Source: Nemertoderma westbladi (taxonomy: Eukaryota; Xenacoelomorpha; Nemertodermatida; Nemertodermatidae). From it: DNA of 64,000 nt. Below the pieces are notes generated by a model. That model did not search any database. It was not told where the DNA came from and saw only the letters and a program-made list of their open reading frames with translations. Below, piece by piece: positions 33,247 to 44,446 of the stretch. The DNA lies in the NCBI GenBank assembly GCA_032718475.1, contig JAUCBJ010007452.1, positions 25,001 to 89,000 on the forward strand, in the 5' to 3' direction. Numbering within the stretch: position 1 is the first letter of the stretch; the number at the start of each line of letters is the position of its first letter. The translations under genes were made by a program, and so were the position numbers.

Positions 33247-34615
33247 ACGGCGTCCTCCTCTCCCACTTCACCTGTCGTCTTCTCATGGCTGCCCTGACTT
33301 CTTCCCCTTCCAGGATATCCAAGGCATCCGCCATCTCGTTCTCCGCCCCCACAAAGTTGGTTCTGCTGTCAGAATATATTACTGCACTCGTCCCACCTTT
33401 GCGGTCTCTGAACCTTTCTAGAGCATTAATGAATGCTGATGCGGTTGCATCTTGGGCGAGTTCTATCCCTACCGCCTGTGTGTTGTTACATACGAAGATG
33501 ATGCCGTAGCGCTTCTCCGTGTGCCGCATCACCTTAATTTTTATCGGCCCGAACATATCCACACCGCAATGCGTAAATGGCGGGTCGTGCTGTCTTACTC
33601 TACTGGCCGGTAGTGGCGCCATCTCCTGTATAGCTCGCTCCTTCTTAGCTCGTCGGCAGGTCTGGCACTGCCCCACTACCGCCTTTACATTCTTTCTCAA
33701 CTGTCTGACCCAAAAGGTCCTTCGTATCTCTGTGAGGGTTCGGTTGGTGCCCCCGTGCAATATCGACTTATGGGAGTCCCAGATGATCTGATAGACTATC
33801 GGTGATCCATTGGGGATGATGATGAGCTTCGGTGGGATGACAATGCTGTTGTTTTTCAACACCCTAGAGTTCATTACTAGGATCCCGTCATCATTGAGTT
33901 GTGGTGACAGTGTGATCAGCTCGCTGTCCCGTCGGAGATGCTGTTGTTTACCGACGCGTTCCACCTCGTCGCCGTAATTCTTCCTTTGTTCGTAGCGGAT
34001 GACGGCTTTAGCCGTCCCCTCCAGATCGACGGTTATTCTACCCTTTGTATCTCTACCGATTCCCCTAAGGAAGTCCCCGAAGGCTCTCCAGTACGCCACT
34101 AACGTCTTGGTCTTATACCAACTAGAGCTGTAGCTAAGGAGTTTGTCCGTTGGGATATCGCACAGTTCTTCCGGTTTCGGTTGCACGTCCCTTATCTCTC
34201 TCACCATCTGGCTGTATATCTCCTCACCTTCTGAATCTACTCCCTCCTCCTCTAACGCTACTTGTTCTGCGCCCGGGTCCACCTTTCTCATCGGCGGCCA
34301 GGCTGTCCTATCATTAAGAAATTGCGGCCCATGCTGCCACAATACTTCCTTCTTCAAGAAAGTGTGGCGTGCCACGCCCCTCAATAACAAGTCCGCTGGG
34401 TTCTCGTCCATTGGGCAGTAGTGCCACCTTCCTAACTCTGTAATTGCCCTTATTTCGTCCACCCTATTTGCGACGAATATAGGGTATCTCGTCCTTTCGT
34501 TGTGTAGCCAACCGAGCACTACCATGGAATCCGTCCAGTAGTGTGTTTCCACTATGTTGGGAATAGCGTCCACTAAGTAGGCTGTGGCCCTAACTCCTAA
34601 TCTCACAGCTGTCAA
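33203..34615 (-). pseudogene. Element B RNase H end and integrase core
   Basis: The first ~90 residues are the tail of RNase H (THYWTDSMVVLGWL, RWHYCPMDENPADLLLRG). After a linker comes the zinc-binding integrase N-domain (His residues near HKSILHGG, then CQTCRRAKK). The core has VDMFGPI (first Asp) and IYSDSRTNFVGA (second Asp). The frame is lost just before the Glu motif, which continues in the next ORF. Upstream it is offset from the RT part by a frame slip near 34615-34660. Confidence 0.87.
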
Positions 34616-34661
34616 CTCGAGTTTCGGAACTGATGCTGAATCTGGTGGCGTCGACTTCGCT

Positions 34662-35546
34662 TTACTGGAATGCGAGTCTGGGCTTGTGAGCCCCCTCTCG
34701 CTGTACTAAGTAGAGTGCCGCTCCGTATGCCTCTAATGACGCATCGGAGAACATATGTAAATCCAGATTCGTCATGTTCCCGTCCGGGAAATATGCACGT
34801 GGCATGCTGTATGTTCCCTTCTGCTCTAAACTCTCTGTCCACTTGCTCCATTGCTTGCTAATCTCTTCCGGGACCTCTGTGTCCCACTCGTCCTTTAAAT
34901 TGTATACTCTCTTGAGTATCTGTTTCCCCGTGACTAGTAATGGGGATGCTAGGCCTAGGGGATCATATATCCTTGCTATGTACGACACATAGCCCCTCTT
35001 TGTGTGGATACCTGCGCCCTCCTGACTCAACTGGTATTTTAACTCGTCTGTCTCTCGGTTCCACACGATTCCTAGTGCCTTCTGCTGGGACTCCACTCTC
35101 TTGTTCGCCATGTCCTGTCCCTTGGCTGTCGTGGGATTATCCATGGTCGATTCTGGCCTCCTGTCCTCTATGGCTTTCATCAACTCTTGCGAGCTGGATT
35201 GGAACTTGGTTAGGTTGAACCCGGATCCTTTTAGGATGTCGCGAACCTCGCGCCCCGTGTCCAGTAGTTCCTTAACCGTATTTCCAGACTCCATCCCGTC
35301 GTCTACATAGAAACCTCATCGAATCATATCAACGGCTTTGGCGCTGAACTTATTCTCCTTCCCTTCTACCGTGTCTCTTACGGCCATAGTCTTTGTAAAT
35401 GAAGACGACTTGGCTCCCATGTTCTGTACTATCATCTTATCCATTGGTATGGTCGACGGTTCCTCAATCCGTTCCTGAATCTGAGTAGGACCTCGATCCC
35501 TGAGTTGTAGATGTTGGGACCCTCCAGCAGATAATGGTTTAGGCAT
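34662..35546 (-). pseudogene. Element B RT palm C-terminal part and connection domain
   Basis: Two in-frame pieces separated by a TGA at 35316-35318. The first ends just before FYVDDG, the metal-binding YxDD box, which lies right after the stop. The second continues with RT thumb and the BEL/Pao connection (YDPLGLASPLLVTGK, HMFSDASLEAYGAALY). Before the YVDD box only QNMGAKSSSFTKTMAVRDT is left. The expected stretch with the first catalytic Asp (motif A) is missing, apparently lost in a deletion of roughly 100-200 bp near 35450. RT is therefore dead. Confidence 0.85.
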
Positions 35547-36664
35547 TTTCCATTGGTCTTGGCCGATGCGTCAACTACCATCCGCAGTTTACCTTTCTTC
35601 GGGTCTAGAGCCACGTGGAGTGGCAGGTAATATGTCCTGTCCGTGTTTGGTTCATCGACCGGTAACTCCACGGCCCATCCTTTCTCGACATACTTTCTAA
35701 TTGTCTTGTGAATGTACTCATTCTTCTCGGGGCTCCGTTTTAGCGTCTGCTTCAACTTACGAAGCCTCGTGAGTACCATTCCTTTGTTGTCGGGTAACGG
35801 TAGCTTCGGTAGCTTCCATACCATTCCTATGGTATACCGCCCCTCATCGCATGTCATCGATTCCTTTACACTTTGTAGAGCCTGCTTGTCTTCTACCGAG
35901 GTTCCGACCCCGGTCTCCTTTAATCCCTCAAAATCCTGCCTGAGCAGTCTCCTGAGCTGCTCCTCCGCTCCCTCATCTCCCATTTCTCGCATAGTTCCCG
36001 CAAACATGCATCCTGATGTCTCCGACATCCTAAATGGTATCTTACTCCTGATTGGGCCACTCAGCATCCACCCGAATGGTGTTAATATCGCCACCGGGTC
36101 ACACTGCCTGTCTTCGCCGAAGACCGTTCGCATTCTCTCGTGGGCCGTCGGGCAGTCCATTCCTACTATGATGGATACCTTCCTGACGTCCACCTCTGGG
36201 ATTGAGAAGTCGATACTGTCCAGGAATCTATATTGTTCGACCTCGATGTTGGTTGGCCGCCTGGCGTTAATATTTATCGACTCTATTACCTGGATGGGGT
36301 CGATGGTCGCCCCATAGTCGCATCCCGGTGCTATCGCTGCTATCGCGCACCGTCCGGTCCTCATCTCCAGAACCTCATCTTTGCTGGAGATGGTTGTTAC
36401 CGCCATTCTACTTGGCCTCATCCTCAATCCTATCTCTTCGGCCACCCAATCCTCAACTAAGGTGAAGGCTGCACCACTGTCGACCAGCATCAGTGTGGTT
36501 ACTGATCGATTGCCTTCCCCGATTACCCTTACTGGTACTACCCCCAATAGTACCGTTCCTCTCTTCCTTGCCGCTACGGTGCTCGCTGCCATTGTCTGTC
36601 CTTTGCTCTGACCAAACTTAATTGGCGTTTCTTTGCATTGGTTGGCTCTATGTCCACTCATCAC
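35432..36664 (-). pseudogene. Element B retropepsin and RT N-terminal part
   Basis: Starts inside a zinc knuckle. Then comes the aspartic protease with LMLVDSGAAFTLVEDW, a flap-like stretch and SIIVGMDCP, followed by GWMLSGPI. The RT fingers follow (YYLPLHVALDPKKGKLRMVV, LEGPNIYNSGIEVLLRFR). The frame breaks after the LLRFR motif, where motif A should follow. No RT core is left in this frame. Confidence 0.87.
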
Positions 36665-37092
36665 ACATCGCGAGCAGATTTAATTTCTTCTCGCGTATTC
36701 TACCTGATCTTCCCTAGGTAGTGCTTGCCAATACCTGCAGTTCATGGTCTGATGAAGCGCATTTGTATGTAGTTGGCATTTGCTCTTTGGGTTGTAGCCA
36801 TCCTTATAAAGTGCGTTGCATATCGCACTTATATTTGTACCAAAGTCCCTACTATTCTTATTGTTTGGGTTCGGCCTACTGGGCGTGCTGGGGTTATGTT
36901 TATTTGTGTTGTTATTTTTCCCCTGTCCGCTCCATGATGTGGTCTTACCCCCGGCTACTTGTGGACTGGTAGTCCCCTGCGTTGCTGCGTACGGCAGTGA
37001 CTGTCTGAGCTTTGGCAATGCGTTCGACGCGTTGTGCTCTGGTTTCGGCCTGTGGTAATCGGTCTTTGGTCCCTCTCCCAGGCTATCCTCGC
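36665..37092 (-). pseudogene. Element B Gag zinc-knuckle region, cut by element C
   Basis: Gln/Asn/Thr-rich linker and a Cys/His segment (ICNALYKDGY, CQLHTNALHQTMNC). A TAA at 36680-36682 then lies a few codons before a canonical CX2CX4HX4C knuckle (CSRCVMSGHRANQC), which is in the same frame. At its upstream end the frame is cut at 37092 by the element C LTR. It rejoins the gag frame at 54425 without a shift when C and one CTCGC copy are discounted. Confidence 0.82.
37088..37092. other. Target-site duplication of element C (CTCGC)
   Basis: CTCGC directly before the left LTR, with its mate at 54425-54429 after the right LTR. The target is the gag frame of element B. Confidence 0.92.
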
Positions 37093-39312
37093 TGTTGTGT
37101 CCTCTACGGTAGGGACTACCCTACAGCCTACAAATCTACCAATACGAAGCTATAGAATATCTCTATCCGTAAAGTCCAGTAGCATACCGCTTACCAGATC
37201 CTAGTAACGATGTATCTTACTATGAGACTCTAGTAATGAAACGGGCTCGTACAGTATCTGACAACAAATCCCAGTCCAGGATATCTAAACAAACAGATAC
37301 AATACACAAACTACTACTGGCGAGGAGCAGAGCCTGGCGTCTATTCTATGTACGTGGGCGGGTCTAATGCCTACGTACTAGACAAAAGGATACCTGTCCT
37401 CTAACCGGTATGGCAGATGTACAGTTACAGTAACAGACCAAACTCACGGGAAAACAATCCCCGCGCAGCGAATCCTAACTATCGCTGACAGTCCTAAATA
37501 CAGTAACTTGCCGCGGTGTGATTTATATGGTTTATATACGAGCTAAGTGGGTTACAGACCTAGCGTTACAATACTGATCTCAGTCCTTAATCAGTCTAAA
37601 GGGGGTCGTGCCTAATGTAACAATACTGTTGAGCAGAAAACAACAGTTTAATAACGAAAATGAAATACTCCTTCTCATGCCGTAACTAAATATCTGATCC
37701 TAATTTTACAAATACCGAAAGTACGATAAATATACCTTGCCTAAAGTGATCTAAAGTACGCTATAACTAGTAGGAACTCTAAGGGTAAATATGTTTTAGG
37801 GCGTGTGTGTGTGGGTGTGTTACAATAAAACAATTTTGGTGTATATCTTTTCACTAGGTTTTAGTGATTTTCTGACCGAAATGATACCGTGCGCTAGCTA
37901 CTAAAATGAACTAGTCGCGTTTTGTAGAACTTTATACTCACAAATGACGTCAAAGCTCTCTCCTTCCTATCCACAACTCAAGGGGCAACCACGGTGTTAG
38001 TAACTACACCCGTGATCGGCACTAATACCAGATTCTGGTTGTAAGATAAGAAATAGGGGTTAGTCGCTACCGTACGTTAGCTGATCTGGTATACAAATTT
38101 GATTCTAGAACTTTGTTGCCGCGGTAGTTAGCAGCAATACCTATCAGTACGTGGCAAGGCGCGGTAGGATATTAATAAAAACCTCCCTAGGCCAAGCGAT
38201 GTGCCGGTAGCAGAAATACTCCTTGCCTGATCAAATAACTAACTTCAGGCAGGGGGGGGGGGGGGTACTAATGTATGTTCTACAGAGCGAACCGGTACCA
38301 AACAGTCAGTACTACAAATCACTAAATTATGGAACATATGCTGTCCGTACCTAATATGTACTTGCGTACTGACGAACGGCAATAGCTCGCAATACCTGTG
38401 AGGTATACAGGTAACCCGGGGATTTGCAGGACTGACAAAGGGGTTTCTGCCTAAATATAATTATTTGATCCTAAATTTTGCGGCGTCCAGGACGGCGTCA
38501 CGCTTACCCTGATCTATAGGTCTTACGGCGGGCAAGGGCGTCGAACAAAGTCTTACCTTCCTCATAAAGCGGGCGCTGCATGGCAAGTGGAGTATTTCGA
38601 AGGGCGAAGGGGGTGTGCGGTCAAATCCAATGTGGGCGCTAGCGTGTTGTGGACATCTTTCCCCTGCGTTGCTGACGGCCTAACGGTCTAGGCTGCCATC
38701 TTCCCGATGTTTGGCTGTCCCAAAGTTGGACCAAAAGAAAACATGTTCAGGAGTTTGCAGTGTATTTACAGTTTAGCAAAAGATTTATCAAACAGAATTA
38801 CAATAGTTTCAACAAGAAACCAACAAAGTATAACGAAATGATTAGTGCAACTAGTGCAGCAAGTAAGCAAGTAGAAGTATGTGTGTGTGATAACCGAAAG
38901 CAAACCAGCCCTTTATATACTAAATCTGGGACATAGAATTCACTAGAACCTTCGAGAGTATTCGATGGCCTCACATTGGAGCAATAAGATATTCCATGCC
39001 CTATGATTGGCCCAACTCATCGTTCGATACGTTGTACGCACCTCATTGGCTTACCAATCTGTACCAAATGAAAATAAATGGCCCCAAAATACAAATTTCC
39101 CGACCGGGATTCGAACTCGTAACCTATCTGTAATGTAACCAACGCCTTAACCATCTGACCACTACGCCACGAGAGTAACTAGAGGTTTTATGTATACAAA
39201 TATGAATAGGCATATTACATTACTGTAACTTAATCAAAATGCGTCGGATTTTCGAAAGTTTTTACGTTAAAGTTAAACTACAAATGCTATCTTATAGTGA
39301 AATAATTCATCA
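37093..39312 (-). repeat. Element C 3' LTR (left copy)
   Basis: 2220 bp from TGTTGTGTCCTCTACGG to AATTCATCA on the plus strand. It contains a 14-base G run (38252-38265), a TATA-like motif, and a tRNA-like sequence on the sense strand. Confidence 0.96.
39099..39178 (-). ncRNA. tRNA-like sequence in the element C LTR (left)
   Basis: On the element sense strand an A-box-like TGGCGTAGTGG and a B-box GAGTTCGAATCCC sit about 45 bases apart. Weak acceptor pairing is possible (TCTCG with CGGGA). It looks like a tRNA-derived SINE head or an old tRNA relic carried by the LTR. It is too degenerate for a functional tRNA call. Confidence 0.6.
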
Positions 39313-39330
39313 CCGCTCCATGAAAACAGT
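39313..39330 (-). promoter_or_regulatory. Element C polypurine tract
   Basis: The sense strand reads CATGGAGCGG directly before the TG of the 3' LTR. It shares GGAGCGG with element A. Confidence 0.6.
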
Positions 39331-40973
39331 AAGTAAGACTGTTTTCACCAATCGAAATACAAAATATTTACAAACTACTTCTAAATCTACTGGTGGGACC
39401 TAAAATATAAAATAATCACTATCTAATTATTGCATACTTAATATTGCAGGTACAGCGTAAATACAATCCATCATACATACAAAATACAAATTTACTAATT
39501 AACTTTAGTGCATAAAATACAAAAGGGCTTTCGGTTATCAAGATAAACAAATTAAACAAATTAGATCAAAACAAATTAGAACAAATCAAACAAATAATTT
39601 CAATCTTTCAATAAATCTTTATATATTGTAAATATACATAATAAACTTCCACCAAATTAAATCAGTCCAAATATAAAATAAACACAAGGCGCTAATAACT
39701 TCCACCAAATTAAATCAGTTCAAATATAAAATAAACACAAGGCGCTAATAACTTCCACCAAATTAAATCAGTTCAAATATAAAATAAACATAATACGCTA
39801 ATAACTTCCAAATAAGTTGTAAAGTGTCCTTCTGCGCTTGTGTCCTTCTGGGCTCCTCCCCGAGGCGCACCCACGAGGCGGACACCTTTCCACCACCCCT
39901 GGGGCCAGTCTGACTGCCTGTTATTATCAGACCGGGCCGGAGGGTGGCCCGATGCTTCCCGGGTTCAATTTTCAATTCCCCGATCACACCGGCACAGATC
40001 GTCGCACGTGTAGCCAGATGGTCGGCTACTGTCAACTTACTGTGGCCTGACTGTACATTGAGCCAACTCAGAGAATCAACCGGCGGGTGGACCAGTCAAT
40101 AGCGATCGAGCACCAAGGTCGCCCTTGGGCCTAACCGACGGTCTTGTCCCAAGTGGGCTTGCGCTACCCGACATTGGAATTTTGACTCGTTTTCACCCGC
40201 CTCGCCGGCAGTATTGGAGGATACTGACTAGCACAAAGGCTAGGAACAAGTCACCACTTAACAGTCACTGTACACGTGTACTCAACAGATGCTCAAAATA
40301 TCAAGTACACAAATCGGACACATACCATACACACACAGAAGACAAAATCGGGAAAGACAAAATCGGGGTCAAAGTCAGAGGGGACAAATTGTATCGACTA
40401 GCAGGCTAATTGAGAGTACCTTATTTTGCCGTCAGGGCAAAATAACTTTGTGTGCACAAAGTATGCTGGGGCGCAGTAGAGATATGGTCCTACTAATACC
40501 AGCGGCGTCGTCTGGACCAACTGGAAAGGTTTCCCACACTCACTCGCAGTGGCCACACATACAATCACGTGTACTCACGTACCCACAGCAACGGAAAGCT
40601 CAAAGACCCAAACAAATACCAAAGACCAATCAGCTGAACATGGAGACAATAACATATAGTATCAAAAAAACGGAACAGCTGATGGCCAAAGGAACCCATC
40701 CAAGCCCCAAGCAAACTGCCACTGGTCTCTCACATACAAATCATAGTTCATACCACATGAGCCACAAATCACGCCATGCCACCACACCCCTACTGTGTAC
40801 AGGACTGGCAGTACGGCAACAGGCCGACTAGACGGAACCACGGCACCATGGCGATTCATGGTTCATTAGACACGAGGGCCTTCAGTGACTCCCTTGCACT
40901 ATATTTAAGATTTAGCGTGCCCCCAGACCCTTCGAGTCCGCCGCCGCCTGTTGCTCGCACCCCTATAGAGACC
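39331..40973 (-). other. Element C 3' untranslated stretch
   Basis: AT-rich near the LTR, then of even composition from about 39830. It holds the 53-bp repeat. A 90-codon minus frame (39763-40035) and a 180-codon plus frame (40289-40831) lack any domain or codon pattern and are not supported as genes. Confidence 0.6.
39649..39810. repeat. 53-bp tandem repeat, three copies
   Basis: Units start at 39649, 39702 and 39755, each with CCACCAAATTAAATCAGT and GCTAATAACTT. The last one is diverged at its end. It lies in the 3' untranslated part of element C. Confidence 0.92.
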
Positions 40974-41459
40974 TCACCTCTTTAGGTATGAGCTTAAAAG
41001 TTCGTCCTGCTGGTCTGGATATCTTCTCCTGAGCACAAATATAAATACCAAATATAAATACCAAATATAAATATCCAAATATAAATATCTGGTTGGTCTT
41101 GCGACTGGTACTATCGCTTTGGTAGGATGGGGCCGAGGTTCTCGCGTCATCTCGACATGAGGTCGCTGTAGTCTCTGCGACAAACGCTGAGCGAAGGTGA
41201 TACTATCGAAGAGCTCGGGTGTCATCTCCTTAGATTCGGTTTGATCGTGGGATATCCAGTAAAATGGTAGGCTCGCGAGCCTTCCGCCGAACTCCTCGAT
41301 CTCGCCTTTCTCGTACGCCTTGTACGCCCTGTAGAGGCTCAAAGCTTCCCGTTTCTCTTGCGTCGACTTATTAGATTCGTCCACTACCATGCTGTAGACG
41401 TCTGGTTCGACTAATTTGGGTTCGTAAATAACGATTTCACCCGCGTTCGGTCCACTCAT
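40974..41459 (-). CDS. Element C accessory ORF b (161 codons, unknown)
   Basis: An ATG at 41459 directly follows the TAG that ends ORF a, in the same frame. So ORF a and b may be one protein with a stop, or two translated in turn. The first ~120 residues look like a folded, charged protein (YEPKLVEPDVYSMVVDE, REALSLYRAYKAYEKGEIEE). They contain a copy of the palindromic module, read as GRLASLP. The C-terminal ~40 residues (Tyr/Leu/Ile-rich) derive from an ATAAATACCAAAT microsatellite, and their hydrophobic look should not be taken as a real membrane segment. No family recognised. Confidence 0.55.
   Translation of the reverse strand: MSGPNAGEIVIYEPKLVEPDVYSMVVDESNKSTQEKREALSLYRAYKAYEKGEIEEFGGRLASLPFYWISHDQTESKEMTPELFDSITFAQRLSQRLQRPHVEMTREPRPHPTKAIVPVARPTRYLYLDIYIWYLYLVFIFVLRRRYPDQQDELLSSYLKR
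41266..41285. repeat. 20-bp palindromic module, copy 1 (perfect core)
   Basis: GGTAGGCTCGCGAGCCTTCC, with the perfect 14-bp palindrome AGGCTCGCGAGCCT. It lies inside accessory ORF b, read as GRLASLP. Confidence 0.92.
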
Positions 41460-41714
41460 CTAGAACGAATGGTACGGATTCGTCAAAGGGTATCCGCCTT
41501 CTTGGTAACGTAGACTTTGGTGGTATGAGCATCGCGCTAATATCAGCTCGGGGTTCTCGCAAACGTCGCTGGCATCGCATAACGCATAGTAGGGGTACAA
41601 CGCTTTGAACTCCGCGCGTAACTCCTCCGCTCTTTTGTTATAAGCGTCCAATCGCTGTCGCGTGATGTTTGGATCCGCCTTGGACTTAGCGAGCTTGGCT
41701 GTACTCCTAGCCAT
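41460..41714 (-). CDS. Element C accessory ORF a (84 codons, unknown)
   Basis: An ATG at 41714 (an in-frame GTG lies 18 bases upstream) opens a Lys/Ala/Glu-rich helix (MARSTAKLAKSKADPN, YNKRAEELRAEFKALYPYY). It then has two or three Cys (LCDASDVCENPEL, ARCSYH) and a stop at 41460-41462. No recognised domain. Its position after pol matches the accessory ORFs of elements A and B, but I see no similarity between them. Confidence 0.5.
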   Translation of the reverse strand: MARSTAKLAKSKADPNITRQRLDAYNKRAEELRAEFKALYPYYALCDASDVCENPELILARCSYHQSLRYQEGGYPLTNPYHSF

Positions 41715-42487
41715 ACTCTCCACTTCAAACACGTTAAAGTTTTGGCTCCATAACGATTAAACGGTGCCTGGTGCTCTTATTCCTGCGTGGATCCCTGATA
41801 ATAGTGTTTCTACTAGAGGAAGCACAAACAGAAGTTAGATGTGAGGAGACTTAGAGTTTTGTCGGCTTTTGGCTCAACTTTGCTCTAAAACCCCTACCCA
41901 TTTGCCTAATGACTTCGGGTTCGCGTGATTTCGCAGTGGCTCTTAATCCAAAATTGTGCCGATAAAAAACGAATTCCGGGTAAACTAGCCGCGAGTCTAA
42001 AATACTCACCTTTTAATTTCCCAAACTATGTTCCCAAAGAAATAATAGTGCAGTCGAGAATTAATTTGGTCTAAATAATAGTAGACACGACTACGTAGAA
42101 CAAGGCCGATTTTCTTTTCCAAAAAAATTTATCGGTAGGCTCGCAAGCCTTCCATCCGCTCTTGTCCTCCCCAATTTTAAATTTATCTAGCTGTATTCTA
42201 GAATTCACATTCACTGGAGAATCATTTTTCTTTTAAATCCAACTAAATGGATTTGTCTAATAAATTTTGAAAAATTGTCTCACTTGTGGGTTCCAAGTGG
42301 AATTCCATTCCTACTGTACACACAATCCCGCTCCTATGTGATACATGTTCACATATAAAGACAATGGAATTCCACCGCTGTCTCTATCTACAGTGAAGAG
42401 GATTACAAATGCACATACAGTAATACAAAATACTAAATTACTAAAATACGGTAAAGCTATGTGTGGCGGCCATCAAAGGTCCCACAT
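41715..42487 (-). other. Element C spacer between pol and accessory ORFs
   Basis: No ORF. It holds one palindromic module (42134-42153). An inverted pair around CACTTGTGGGTTCCAAGTGGAATTC and GGAATTCCAC lies near 42280-42380. Confidence 0.55.
42134..42153. repeat. 20-bp palindromic module, copy 2
   Basis: GGTAGGCTCGCAAGCCTTCC in the noncoding spacer of element C. The central CGCA breaks the perfect palindrome by one base. Confidence 0.92.
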
Positions 42488-44446
42488 CTATTTACTAATA
42501 TTGGGTGGAGATTTGTAGTCTCCTGTCTCGTTTCTAGTTTCCTCTAGGAGTACGAGACGTTGTACAGGCCTATCTACGGTACGTCCGTCGATAGTCCTTA
42601 CAGTAACGGTCCTTACTACACCGGATGTAGGGTGTGTGGTCAAAATGACTCCAGTCAGCCAAAACCGTCTTTTCAGATTAGCTTCAGCCAATAAAACGTG
42701 GTCACCACGTCTCAAACATCGTGTATTTAGATACCAAGAGGTTCTGGTCGAAATAGAGGGCAAATAATATTTCTGCCATATTTCCCAGAATTTATTTGCA
42801 AGTAGTTGAGTGATTTTCCAAGCCTTGTTGCCGTATCCGTCACTATCAACGGGTACCGAAATGGGCAACAATGTCGTCGGCGCCTGCATAAGCAGGTGCG
42901 CTGGTGTCAAGGCAAACTGTGCGTCGTTATTGTCTGGGATCAAAGCTATCGGTCTAGTGTTTAAGATTGCTTCGATTTCTATTAGTAACGTCGTCAGTTG
43001 GTCGTCTGTCATAATGTGTTGCGTCGGTATCACTTTAGCCATAGCTGTTTTTATTGAGCCAATCAGCCTTTCCCAAACGCCGCCTCTCCACGGACTGTCT
43101 GGAGTGTTGAAATTCCAAACAATACGGTGAGGACGTAGTTCCTCGGAAATCTGGTTTTGGTCCAACTTTCTCAAAGCTCTGGTTATCTCGTTCCGTGCGC
43201 CCACAAAGTTTGTCCCTTGGTCGCAGTAAATGGATTTGACCAATCCACGTCTAGCGATAAATCGCCGTAAGGCTAGGATAAAGGCATTGGTGGTCAAATC
43301 TGTCACTCGCTCTATATGGACAGCTCTGCTGGCCATGCAAGTGAAGATCAATCCCCAACGTTTTACCTGTACCCTTCCGCGTTTCGCGATTATGGGTCCA
43401 AAACAGTCTATCCCTGTCTCAGTGAAAGGGGGTCTAAATGCCTGTAATCTTGCTAGTGGTAGTTCACTCATTTCTTGGTGTCCTATCCTCGCGTGCACCT
43501 TCTTACAAATCATACAGTTCCGTGTTACCGAACTCAGTGCCTTACTAGGTCTAATCAGTACAAACCTCGATCGTAAGTGTGATAGACAGTGGTGTCTACC
43601 CACGTGTTTGAGTTGTACATGTGCGTCCAGTATCATAGCGCGCTGTAATTCATGGTGTTGCGGTATGATGATAGGATACCTAAAGTCAAGTGCAAAGTCG
43701 ATGTTTTGGAGTCTGGACTTGTGACAAAGTAAGCCCCGGTAAATAATCGGACTCCAACTCAAAATCGGTGAAGACTTAATCTGTTTACCTTGGTTGATCG
43801 CTGTGAACTCTTGTGCGAAATATCGCAATTGATAATGTCGAATGATATCAACTTCACAGTGGCCAACTTCCTTTAAGGTAAGTCTTCTAGGAAAGTCGCG
43901 TTTGCCTCTGGCATATTGTCTCAAACGTTTGAGCCATGCTAACTTGCGGCACGCGTCAGTCCATGATCTAGTTAGGTTCACTATCCGGTCAACGTAAGTG
44001 TTAGTGACGTCATCAGGTAAGGTGTAGTCGTAGTGTGGATACTTGTCTGGACTTGGTAGGCCCACGGGCCTTCCGGTAGGTTTGTCTGAGTCCCCAAGTT
44101 CGTCAATCTTTACGGTCTTACCTTTACCGTCCGCACCTAATGTGTCGACTGGCAGTAACGGTTTCAACTCTACAGTATCAGTGTGTTCCTGTGAGCCTGT
44201 AAGCTTCCTAACCTTAGTCACACGTTTACCTGTAGGTGGTAAGTCAAGTACTTTCTTTGAGCAGAGTGTGATCGCTGTGGCCACACCTTTGTCGTCCAAA
44301 GAAGTCAAATTCGGTAAGTCTCTAAAAGTCCGCTCCAATGGGTCCTTTAATGGAGTGTCTAGTAGACAGTCTGGTGAAGCGTCCGGTGAACAGTCTGGTG
44401 AGACGTCTGGTGAGACATAGCGCGGAACTTCCAGCGAAATGTCCTG
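42488..44446 (-). pseudogene. Element C integrase and C-terminal domain
   Basis: In the same frame as the upstream Gag-Pol ORF but after the TGA at 44447-44449. It starts with the last SPD repeats, then a linker, then a BEL/Pao pre-integrase region (YFAQEFTAINQGK). The zinc domain (HVQLKHVGRHH, then CMICKK) follows. The core has TGIDCFGPI (Asp), IYCDQGTNFVGA (Asp) and WRGGVWERLIGS (Glu), so all three catalytic residues are present. The DUF5641-type end (GDHVLLAEANLKRRFW) closes it. Apart from the stop it looks intact. A fresh start at the TTG near 44338 is not likely to be used. Confidence 0.9.

Noticed and set aside
40289-40831. 180-codon plus-strand ORF in the element C 3' region
   Set aside because: No domain, low-complexity Thr/Lys/Gln composition, antisense to the element.
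40974-41095. C-terminal hydrophobic stretch of element C ORF b as a membrane anchor
   Set aside because: Coded by an ATAAATACCAAAT microsatellite; likely an accidental reading.
43230-43724. Plus-strand ORFs opposite element C integrase and RT
   Set aside because: Antisense shadows of conserved catalytic domains.
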